Of a DNA stretch of 64,000 nucleotides, positions 1 to 12,700 are shown in pieces (the first letter of the stretch is position 1; each line of letters opens with the position of its first letter). Where the stretch lies: positions 337,397-401,396 of the forward strand of contig VSDK01027669.1 of NCBI GenBank assembly GCA_009767595.1, read 5' to 3'. A program made the position numbers and the translations under genes. This DNA comes from Symbiodinium kawagutii. Taxonomy: Eukaryota > Sar > Dinophyceae > Suessiales > Symbiodiniaceae. Under the pieces are notes generated by a model. The model saw only the letters and a program-made list of their open reading frames with translations, was not told where the DNA came from and did no database searches.

Positions 1-61
1 CCGCCGCCACTGTAGCTGCCACCACTGTAGCTGCCGTAGCCACCACCCTTGCTGCTCTTGC
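1..61 (-). CDS. Gene A exon 21, cut by the window edge
   Basis: Encodes GKSSKGGGYGSYSGGSYSGG with no stop before base 1. Counterparts in B and C end in TGA within 14 codons, so the A tail is longer or has further exons. Confidence 0.78.
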
Positions 62-3000
62 CTGCCAGTTGGGCAGTGGGTGGTTAGGAACAGCAAACAG
101 GTAAGTAAAACTGGCAAAGGCCATACCTGGGGACAAAAAGTTTGAAGCATGGCATGGTTCTTCAAAAGGCTTAGACATGGCTACTTGAAATTATCCCCTA
201 GCCAATGTATACATATATATATATATATATATCTGTTTTTTCCCGCTCTCTTTCTCTCTCTCTCTCTATAAATATATATCATATTTATACATACATATAT
301 ATGTATATACAGTCTCAAAATAGAGGGTCCCACAAATCACCCAATATCAAATAATCATTTGTAGTAATAAACCTGCAATTTTTAGGGTTCCCCATTTTGA
401 GAAACACCCGTGTGTATTTGATGGTAGATCCAGTTTTGAATAGACCAGCATCAAGTCCAGAAATAGCTCGGCTAAAAAGCTAAGATCATAGCTGTAATCC
501 ACCCAGATAGGTAGAAAAATGAGGCGGATCATTCTATTGATCTCTTGAACTGCCACCGCGCCTGTTCCCTTGCCCGACTTTCCTCCACTCTTGCCGCGGC
601 CTTGGCTGGAGAGGCTGGGGGCTTTTAGCTCAGCTCAGCTCGTTCAGTACTGGGATCCATAGCCATGGTGCTACTCCGTCGTAAAGTTCCCTGGTTACGG
701 TCACCCATGAAAAGTGATCAAGTTTAGTTCCCAAACGTTAAGTGATGCTGACTTGGTCACCCCACTTTCGTAAAATGCCATTTAGTGACCGAACTTAAGG
801 GCCACATCTGTTTGTGACTTGGTCGTCAGCATCACTTGCTGTTCCTGATGTTGAAAATGCACCAAAAACTGTCAGTCTCCCTTGCACGAATGTATCCCTT
901 CCACTTTGATATACCAACAGAACTCCCTAAAAACAGGCAAGCAATTATCAAATTATTGTGGATGGGAATGATAGGGATTTTGACCTTCCAGCAGGTCGGA
1001 CAGACACGTTCTGGTTGTTGGTCATGTTGGTCAGCCAATTTGAAGCCGGCCCAGCCAACATCAGCGGGGGAAGACACATTCAGTTCATTCATCCAACTTA
1101 ACTAGAAATCCATTGGAGTATGAGACTTCTCATATGAATCCAGAAATGGATTTGATGGCTTACTTGGATGCATTTAAAAGGATTTCAAAGACGAAAAATG
1201 TATCTATCTGCACTTTTGATCTCAATTAAGTCTGCCTTTCGATGGATTTTAGCCAAACACGCAATTTTGCAATCATTCAGGTGAGGTTCATTCACTGCTA
1301 AAAGCCTCACCAAAAAGCTTGATTCCTGGTTTTTTGGAGTTTAACAGCCTCATGTGTAGAACCAATGGGTTTACTGACCTCGGGCGACGTGGAATGGCGA
1401 GGTTGTCGTCACTTGGATAGCTAGAAACCTCATCTGGTATCATTCTGAGGTCATGTTCAGGAAGGAAAACAATCACCTTTGTTGACTGGTGGCATATACA
1501 TGCCCACACTCCATAAAACAAACCTACACATCTCTGCATGATTGTACCTCGGTTCATACTATCATGTTTTACTATCATCTAAGTTGTACTAATATGGATC
1601 TGAATCTGGATGAATATGGGATTTAGTTGTACTCATATGAATAATGCGGGATTTCAATGGATTTCTGCTAAACACCTTGGAACTTTCTACTGGATGCCCC
1701 CTTCGGCCTTGTGCTAAGCTCAGTGGCTGCCATAGTCATCGTAGGACGACCTTCCCCAGCTTGACGACTGTCCGTAGCTCTTGTCCTGGCGCCGATCTTC
1801 GATGCTTGGAGAGGTGGCTTGATAGAGTCACAATTTTCGAACTACCGTCGTCAAACCATCCGTTTTCTTTAAGGGTAACCATATTATATATACATATGTA
1901 AATATACAAAATATGTATAGTAAATGCAACTCCCAAGATTCCGTCAACAGTCTTGTTTTTGACATTGCTCCGTTCCACAAGTTCTGTACTTCATCAGCTT
2001 TTTAGCTGGATGAATATCATACTGCAGCATGAAACGTCCTCCCGCCTCCCCGGAAAAAAAGGCTCCGCGGGTCGACCAAAACTTGCGGATCCAAACATAG
2101 AATTGCCCAAACTTGCTTAGCAAAGATGGTATGGACAACCAGTGGTTGAGAGGGATCGTACTACCATGAGCATTGGAAGGAATCACCAGCAACATGCCCC
2201 GTATGTTTTATGTCTGGTCAATTTACAGATCCACATGTATGTATATATAGCCGTCACCGACCCCTAGTGCCCACCTTCGACGCCACAAACAGGAACGTTA
2301 TTAGGTGGCCCTGTGATTTGATGACAACTTCTACCATACGATGACAACTTCTACCATAGGATGACAACTTCTACCATACGTGGCCACTATAGTTAAACTC
2401 TACAAATACGGTACTTCTTCCTTCAATATCTGATGGAGGTGGGCGCTAGGGGTTGGTCAAACCTATATATGTAGTGTATGTGTACAAATATGGATACACA
2501 TATGCCACTCACAAGATCACACCTCAGTACTCTCAACAACTATGCTGGAAAATCATCGTCAACCATGTAAATTGTGGAAACTGACAGTCTGGAGTATAGG
2601 ATTGGATTCTGTCTGTTTAACATCAGCAATTAGATTGTAAATCAGCAATTAGAGGAGTGAACAATCAGCAGGAATCATGTGTATATACATATATGTATAT
2701 ATAATGTTTCGAAGACTGCATAGCTCGTTACATATGAAAGTTGTTTCAATGTGTTCCACAAGTCTACTTTTGCGAGCAAACAATTTGTTTGAACTCTGAT
2801 TCCATGCAATAGCAAAGGACCCGAAGGAAGTAGCTATGGCAGGATGTTCAACAGTTTGAACCATAAGTTGCGCTGTGATTTTTGTTGAAAAGGTTTATTT
2901 AAGAAATTTGAGATACACCTTCATTGATGTCGTTAATACCAATAATAGATAACGCCTGCGTTGTTAAAATACCCATGTATACTATGCAGCTATAGTAACG

Positions 3001-6000
3001 TATCCATATTGATATGTGAAAAGACATTGTTATTTGTCGATAATTGTAAGCCTTTATAGATTTTAGTGTATCATGATGCGGCATATGCATAGAAACACAT
3101 ATTCCAATGGTATATTATGTATGTATGTAAATAAATAACGAACAACTGCAAATTTATTTACAGTAGATAACTTTGTATGAACATGAAGCTTCCATTATTA
3201 ACTGTAGATCAAATATATAAGCCTAGGAAAAAAATGCATACATATACAGTATATACATACCAATCCTACTGCTCCAAAATGCTTCCACTACCTTGAGAGA
3301 CAGTACTTCAGGCTGATTGCTCGCGGCCAAACACCTTGTCAGAAGGTATTTGAAACACTACAGAATGGTTACATCATCTAGTTCGTGGTATGCCGTACCG
3401 GTGAATTGATGGTTGCTGCTTGTATGATCTGTTTCCATACTTACCCATGGCTGTTGGTTAATAATGATCTAGCTCGCCATATATAGTTGGTGTCCCGTGA
3501 TTGCTGGTGATTATCCTCAGCTTTATCAACCGTTAACCCGCTTACAAATCATTACTTATCAATATAGTTATTAATATGGCTACTACATGGCAATCATTCA
3601 CCATTCGACCAGCTAGTTAGCCGTTCTTGCTTGTCAATATCGCCTATTGTCAACCATGAACATCCGTTAACCAACTAGAAATCACCATCGGTTGGTTGGT
3701 GAACTGCATGACCCGCCATGACGCGAGCGCCTCATAGCCCCAGCCAGAGCGGCCGCCTGGAGCATCGTTCGCAGCGCGGTCACGTTGCGGTCACCAGGAG
3801 TAGATTTTCTGGTTGGATCTTGGAGCTGTTTATATGCTGCATGAGCACAAGGACATGCCAAAAAAATGTATGTGTTTTGTTATTTGTTGTATTTTGATTT
3901 GTTGTTAATTGCTTTGTGATTAGAAAATGAAAGATCTACAATACTGACGCTGAGGGCACAATAGATAACTATTTTGAGCTGTTTATTTGCTCCTAATGTA
4001 GGATTTGTATAGAGCTATTATGATAGACAAAATGGTTGTATAGCTTCCATTATTTAACTGTATTGATTGTCTGGTTGGATCTAATGTAGGATGTGTTTTT
4101 TGAGCTATTATGATAGAAATCAGATCACCATGTACTTCCTCTCTGTCAAAATCATTTTCTACTACTGCATCTAGTACTATTTTCTGATTGGATCCACTAC
4201 TAAAATAGATTTGTAGATGATGTAGTAGATGTGTAGTAGATCAAACATAAAAATCCAAATAAATGATGGTTGTTGATGGTCACAAGGAGGATGTCGATGG
4301 CAGCAAACTAACTGGTATCCCTCCCCAGTGAAATTTCTTTGGTCTGTACACCCACAGTCAACGAAGTCTGTATACCTACCACGACGGGTAGGAGAGTAAG
4401 AAACCAAGTCAGCAATGGATTCAAGTTACTACCGTTATCAATATTACATTGATAAAATTCTTAAGAACGCTCACAACAATTCTTGACAAAGGTTGATCAC
4501 AATTGATCAACCCACCATCCAACCTAGCCTTCACAATCCAACCCAACCAACCCAGTCTCAACCAACCAACCCTAACGAACCCAACCTTCACCAACCAACC
4601 TTGACCAACCTTAACCCACCATCCTTAACCAACCAACCATGGCTGGCCCTAACCAACCCTTAACCAACCAACCGGCGGCGCAGGTCGTTGGGAGCACTGC
4701 CTGAGCCCTTGGATCTGCTCTGGGAATACGAGTCCTGGACCACGGCGGTGCCGGTGCGCGGCTCGGATCTGTGGGATGAACTGTGGGTTTTTTAGACCAT
4801 CAATAATAATAATAATAATAGTAATAATAATACTAATAATAATAGGTATAGCAATAATAATGGAATAATAGGTATAATGGAATAATAAGTAGAATATTAA
4901 TAGAATGGGCTAGCGCCCAGGTGCCGTAATAGGTATAATGGAATGATAGGTGGAATATTCATAATAATAGTAGTAATGATAGGGGATAATAATAGGTATA
5001 AACAAATAATGAAATAATGCTGGTGAATAACCTGCAAAAGGGTTTATAACAATTAATGTCATGATGGTATAATCATGATGCAAAAAATAGGGGATAATAA
5101 CCAATAGGAATGGCTAAACAACTACTGGTTGGTGGCTTCAAACTGGATGCATATCTATATGATTCTGTGCAGGCATGCTAAAAGTATTGTATGTGTGAGC
5201 CACTGCAAATAAAAACATATATATATATATATGTATACATATGCAAATGCATATCTATCTATATCTATATCTATGTCTATATCTATATCTAAATATTTAC
5301 ATATATATTCTTAAGAGTATGTATGTATATGTTATTTGAATTGGAACTAAATGTGTAGTAACATCATCTATCATGTATGTACGATTGTAGTTATATGACA
5401 CGCACATTTTATTCAATTATGACCTATATCATATGGTAGTGATATTTGACATTACAAAATCATAAAAACAGATATATTGATTATTGGAAGTACATGTACT
5501 CCGAATACATTTGCGCAAAAATATGTGTTTGAAACATATGCAACGTGTAATTCTTGAAATTGGAAACCCCAAAAATAGTTGTTCATTACTATAAGTGACT
5601 AATAAAGGACTATTTGCGGTGCCCAAATTTTGAGAAAAAACATATGTATCTGTTTATGCACAAACATATGTATGCAATTCTATGGCTGTCGGTCAAAACC
5701 CTTAGTCCCCCTGGTTCCCCATCATTAACCACTGTTTTCCCTATAAAATGCTTGGTGATTGTCCCCCATGAACCTTGGTTGGTCAACTGCTTGACCTTGC
5801 TCGCCACATCGCTAACCAAAACCTGCGCCCGTGATCATGGAGAAGCCCATGTGCCTCGTAGCCTTTGCTCTTACCGCCTTTGCTGCCCTTGCTGCCGCCT
5901 TTGCTGCCGCCCTTGCTCTTGCCGCCCTTGGCCTTGCCAGGAACTCCAATGGTTGGCAACCAGAACCAACCAACCAGTAAGCATCAACAGGATGGAGAGT

Positions 6001-9000
6001 TGGTCACTGGTTGACTGGTTGGCGATTGTCCATGCAACCCAAGCAAATTGACCCAACGCCATGGGCTGGAACAGTCAGTGCAATCCTCTTGGTCCATGGA
6101 GGTCGATCAATGGAGTGAAGCCGGAAAGCTTTCCCAAAAAGGTCCAACTTGGGCAAGATTGAGGATTTCCCGCCCCGGACATAGTCTCATGTGGCAAGTC
6201 ACTTGGAATGATTCAAGTTATTTACCCTTGCAGCTTTCGGAAACAATCAAAAATGAGCTGATCAAATCCGTCTAGTGCAGGACTTTGTCAAGGGCTGGTC
6301 CCTGCCCTGAAATTCCCAGCCCGCCCTTTGGATGGCCACAGGTCTGCCGCCTTTGGCGAGTCGTAGTCATCATACCTGAAGGCGAGGCTGGAGGGAGTCC
6401 AAAAGGCCCGCGTAATTATGCGTAGTCATTGCCTGCTATCATTTTTTGTCTTCACTAGCGTGTGTTGGGCCTGCCACCAAACTTGCCAATGTTCAGAAAA
6501 CTGAGGATTTGTTGTCGGTGCTTCCCACATTGATATGGCTCAGATGCTTTAAAAAAAAACAGGAACATCATTTGGACCTTGTGGATTCCAGCCATGATCA
6601 CGTTAATGCCGCACTGTTGAACTATATCAGATTAAGTCATATGAACTCATACTAAATTATTGACCTCATCCTGATAATACTCGATGATTGATGACTTGGG
6701 GTACAGGAAATGTATTTCCCAACTAGATGGGGATGGGCCAAGAAATTCATTGCAAGGGCACAGGATCACCAGGTGATTTCTGGTCAGGACGCCTTCCCTC
6801 ATGAAGATCACATCTGTCAAGGTTGATCTGACCCCTCAGCTTGTTACAGAAATATTAAGCTTTTACTTACTGCTTATTTACTGTTTATTTACTCTTATTT
6901 ACTGGTATTTGTTCTTATTTACTCTTATCTGTAAATATTCGTGAATATGTGTAAATAAGATGCGTCTTAGTAATATCTTATCAACTACTTGCCTCACACC
7001 AAGTGTATACTTTCAACCCAAATTGTGGTGGAGGACCCCATACATCAGGTATTCAGGAATTTCTTGGTAAGTTAAGGGGTCAGATATGGGCAAATTGGCT
7101 TTCCTGCAGGATATAGACCCTCAACTTATTATTTACACTTATTCATAGATATTTGGGCAGGTTGCTTTTGCAAGAATTCGTCATGGGCAGTAACTGGGGT
7201 CACCCAAATCCATATTTTTTTACAAAAACATCCCCGAGGGGTCACATCAGGGGAGACAGATGCTGACCCTTCTCAAAACATGCGCACGATGTATTAAACG
7301 TATCACATTTTGAACACATGAATTTCCCTTTGCCCTTTGAATGAAATAGTGACAGCAAACAATTGAACCAAATCACGATCTCACAATATCATCAAAACTT
7401 GGACACCATTTTGAATTCATCGAAAGTGTGCCATGTCACAAGATCAGCCATGGATATCTGAATTGAAAGGAGGTAGTCCTATGATGGTTTATTGAAATGG
7501 GTGTACCCGAAATCATCCTTTATGATTATCATTTATTTCTAGTTGTAAACCAACCCATTTTTGGGGTCCCCTATTTTGAGAAACACCCCCTATGTATACG
7601 AAAGCAAGCAAAGCACTGGGCGCTTGACTTTGGCCTGCGAAAGTGGTGCAACATTGCCCCACTCCTTCGCAATCAGTAGAATGATCATCATCAAAGTTGT
7701 TGCCTGCCATCAAATCAGATCACAGTTTATCATCCATCGTATCCCTGTTGTTGCTCTTGACCGCAATGTTAGTGGTTATTGGCAGCTCCGAGCCATCATC
7801 AACCACAGAACATATTCATCAACTTTCTCATGATTGCCGCCTATCTATTTTGATGTAGTTTGGTTGCTCAAGATGCGGGTGAGAAGTATCCTGGTTGGTG
7901 GTTGAACAACCCCTATGAAAAATATGCTTGTCAACCAACCATTTGTTAATCATTACTAGGGAAAAAATGTTTGAAACCACCAGCCAGTATCTAGCGCACC
8001 ATTTTTGCCAAGAAACTTGCTCTTGCTCTTGCTCTTGCCCTTGCTTTTCCCTTTTCCTTTGCCACCCTTGGAGGTGCCATAGTCATCCTCATACTTCCCC
8101 TGCCAAACACTCCCCAGCCCCACAACCTGGGGTGAAACCGTCAAAACCTGCTCGGTTCATTGCAATACATTTCGTGGCAGTTACAGATGCCCGTGATGGC
8201 TTGGAGGCACCTTTTTGATAACCGATGACCACGCTCTCGCATGGGTGCCTGTGACTTCGACTGTCAGCCCGTGTCGGTTCGAACTGGCTCCGCTTGGATG
8301 CGGCACTGGGATGTTGGGTGCTGCTACCCCCGGTGACTTCGCAACGTGACGAAATTGGCGCTGCAGGACGGTAGCTCACATCACTGGTGGATCGTGAATA
8401 TGTTTCCATCTGATCCTAGAAGTACCACCGACCAACAAAGGAGATACGTATTGGCAGAGATTAAGGCAAAAAATATGGACCAATGTTTTGGACTCTGATC
8501 TGATGACAAAGGCTAGAACTTGCTGTAGACTTCTGGTGGCTGGTTGCACGTGGCGGCTGGTTCTGATACCAAGATGCTGCTGAATCGCCATGCAAAGGAT
8601 TTCACCGCTTCACTTTGTTAGTCTATGTGTTGATGATGGCCGTTATTGTCCCAAGTAGTTCTGAGTATATAAAGTCCATACATGATGATTGATACTGACT
8701 ATTTCCTCAGTACCGATTGGTTTATCAGGAACTGTCAAGAACAACATGGTCGTTACTGGTCATCAAACCTGAAAATTGAAAGCAAATCACCAGTGATCAG
8801 TTTTGTGCGCAAATATCTTGCAAACACTTCATAAGGTGATCATGAATGGCAAATCGTATGTTGCATCAAATCAATATCATCATATTGACCCTTATCAAGC
8901 CTGACCATTGGAATAATATCATGTTGGTCAAATTATATAATTGATTTGCCTCCATAATTCATCAACATCTCTAGCATATGGGTGCTTCTTAAAATAGGGG

Positions 9001-9725
9001 ACCCCAAAAATGGACGGTCCATCTTTCTGACTGGTTCATACTATATATTGGATGATTTGGGGTACCCCCATTTTGAGAAACCACCCTATGAAGCTGACCG
9101 GTAGCAGGGCCAACATCACCATGTCGTTCACCAAGGTCGGCGCACCTTGCTGCCCTTTCCTGGCGGCGAATCGAACTGGTTCATCCCGACTGCCCGCGCC
9201 AACAGGCTGAGAGAATGGCAAGGTAATGAACAAGGTAAAGAAAATTGGCCATGGACAATCAAAGTTCTCTATAAATCTGGATGGACTGATAATTCTGACC
9301 CATAGAGACATCGTTCTACAATTGACTAGCTTGTGTATGTCCTGAGGTTCCTAGAAAAATAGTGGACATCGATTCTTGGACTGTTTTCGTACCATGCTTT
9401 GGAATATCATCTGTATTCCCAGTGTTCCACTATGTTGCATTCAAGCTTTCGCCATGCCTTTCAGTACATCATGGCCCTACATTGCTGCAGAGAAGGATCG
9501 ACCTTTTCAAGTGCCGACCTACCCATCAAACACGGGACAAGCCCGACAGGTCTCCAGGGTTTCCAAGAATCATTGGAACCTACAGAAAAAATCTGACAGA
9601 CATTGTCAAACCCCAAAGGAACCAGTGGAGGTCCGGTGCTTCGTGTTCTAAGTGTGGTGACTCTTGCACATAGGGAAAACATGCTCCGACTGAGGTCCAA
9701 GGCCGACTTGGGAAAACCATGGTCT

Positions 9726-9773
<48 letters not shown>

Positions 9774-12700
9774 AGCAGCATTTCTTTTGAGGCCACAAGC
9801 GCAACGCCAAGCAACATCCCTTATCTGGCCGGGGCTTAATCTATAGCTCCACGAATCCCATCCTGGCCTTTGCCACCCTTGCTCGATTTGCCGGACCCTT
9901 TCCCTTTCGGAGCGTCCGATGTCTTGCCTTTGCCCTGGCGAGAGGCATGTTCAGAGTGGCTTGCTGTTGGGCAATTTTTCTGAACGCAGGTAGAGGGTGA
10001 AGTCACCCTAACCGAAACTCCAGCCATTTTTTGATACAACTGAGCCCCTGATGGGAAATGGTATCCGCTCGCCATAGCATGCCATATATGCGTCAATACC
10101 CTGGTACTCTGGAACATCCCCGAAATGACTGAACAAGTATTTGTTGGGATGTTAATTTACCCATTTGTTGGTTGGTTGATATTGACCCGCAATCAGATCA
10201 CTCTCATTGAGGGATTGACCTGAAATCGGTAAGGCACCGAAAATTTGTTCCTACCTTTGCGGACTGATGTCGGCATCAAGAGTGGCACATGAAACTACTC
10301 ATCAATAGTGTGGGCAGCACTCCAAGATAGATATCAAGCAGGAAATGGTTACAGCAATTGCAATGTTCATCCATCTCCTTAAAGATTGGGTCAACCTTTG
10401 TAATTATATAGTGCGGAGCGATGGAGATAGAAAACACATAATTTGGATACAAACTAGTGTGGACATAGATGACAAGATTCATTACTACAAAAATAGGAGT
10501 TGGTTTGGTTGCCTCGTCCCAAGATAGATTGAGAGATCATCATTTCTTGGATGTAACATGTAACCATTACGGGTGCAACGACTCCTTGGTTTTGGCACCC
10601 AAAACCATGACTGAAATGATCGCATCAGAAACCTTTGAAATTAGGGCACTCTGGTGGACATTTCCGTGGCATTGATTAAAGTGATCATGCACTTGTTTGC
10701 CTTGAACTACGCCAACCCTTCTTGCAAGGTTTCATGGTGTCGTATTGCTGTTGCCACGGGTAGGTCTTGTTGATATATCATACTTGTTGCTGAACATCCT
10801 TGATAGAGCTATAATATCTTTATCGTGCACTCATTGACATTGACCGCCAGTCATTTGCACCATTTCATGATATCATCCGGAGATCAACTGGGGGAAAGCT
10901 GCCCCGCTGCAGGAATTTGGATGAACCATAAAATCCACCGCCAGAAGCTTTTCTCCTGAACCATCCTCACACGCAACAATTGATCTTGCAGTTCTTTATC
11001 ATTGTATTTAACAATTATATATCATCAGCAAATTCTGAATCAACCAACGGTGTCTCATATCATTGTAAATCAACAGTGTAATTGTCAGTCAACCATGTTG
11101 GTTACCACCATCACTGATTAAGCACGTGGGCATTCGACATTGACCATTATACTGAATTATTCGCCAATTCATAGGGGTTTATTGACAACCAAGAAAGATT
11201 CCAACTGTTTGATCGTTATCTATTGTTAAGTGATCATGTATTAACATGTATTAACATGTATTATCAGTATTAACTTCATTGATGGTATTATCATGTTAAT
11301 ACATCTATCAACCATGATCAACTCACAGGGGATGACTTTCAATAGTGTGAGGCCCAAGAAGAGACGTCTGGAGCCGAGCAGGGACAAAAATCAAGAGCCA
11401 GAGCTGTCTTTACCAACGGGCTGGTTGCTTTTGGAGATTCTCAATGATTGTCTTAGAGGTTTGTTTTATAGATTGATTGTATGATTGTAAGTAATCAATG
11501 TCTTTCTTCTTTATATTCTTTGATTTTTAACTGGTTTTGGGGGTCATCAAGATTTCCCGACAAGTTTCCTCTTCCGCAGCAAGGCCTTTGGGGGTGTTCG
11601 CTAGCAGCCATGATCAAAGGTGAAGCCAAGATGTGTTGTTGGCTCTGATTATCTGGTATTGACATGCAACGCCGAATGATGCTGCTCCAAGATATGCTGC
11701 TACGACCAGTTTACAGAGAAACAATACACCCTACATTCCAACCCCATCACACCATAGTGACATCTACCATGACATGCAAATGGCAGCACGCTGAAGCCTT
11801 GCCACGGCCCTTTCCTTTCCTTGGTACGCGCGATTCTGGTGGCACAACGATGGCCGGCTCCAAGTGAGACCAGTCCTTCCAGTTGTGTCTATAGCATTAA
11901 TCAGGGAAACCCAAGTAGGGATGGTTACCTATTCTATGGGTGTCTCTCAAGTCATGAGTACCCCTAGATCATCCAAAATGTATCATTTACAGTAATTAAT
12001 GAACCAATCATTTTGGGCGTCCCCTATTGTGAGAAACTACCATATAGGTAACTGGATTGAAGCCAAACAATTGCCAGGAAGACGATTTGTTAGTTTGCTG
12101 CCCCTTTTTTGGCCAAACAACTTGCCGAGTTTGGTCCCAGTGCGGACTGTGGCTACAAATCTATACATATTGACACATGTATTTATACATATGGTATATG
12201 TAATGATGTGTAGCGCACTTATATATGTAATATACGCTACAATGTAGATTTGCATGTATACCAACATGTGGTGCATAGACATACACAATTCCATGTATGC
12301 AGACGTGCATAGTTACCATGTGTGACAGTGTGTATGTGTGTGGCTGAGCGTGCATGTATGTATGCAAAAGATACGCCTGTCTCTGCTTGTCTAAGTCTGG
12401 CTAATCGTCTGTCTGCCTGGCCTGTCTCTGTCAAATTTTATCTGCCGGTCTGCCACTATGTCCTCCGCATGTAGAATAACGCGCAATTACAAATATATGA
12501 TTTGCACTCCAATGCGTGTGTGAATGTGTGTGTGCTAGTATACATTCGACTGCTGGTTGTGCTCAATTTTCGATTCTTCTCAAGACCTGTTTTTCAATTC
12601 TCCTGAAAGCAGGCAGAAAGCAACATAAGGTCAAGGCTGGAAAAAGATTGACTGATAGTGGCTTCTGGTCGCAGAGCGAAGGACAGCGGACGCCGAAGAA

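Noticed and set aside
5614-6051. 145-codon plus-strand ORF rich in Cys and Arg
   Set aside because: It is the reverse complement of gene A exon 16, whose KG-rich coding strand has conserved phases and counterparts in B and C.
8250-8300. GGTTCGAA box resembling a tRNA T-loop
   Set aside because: Neither the flanking T-stem bases nor an acceptor stem can be paired; no tRNA fold.
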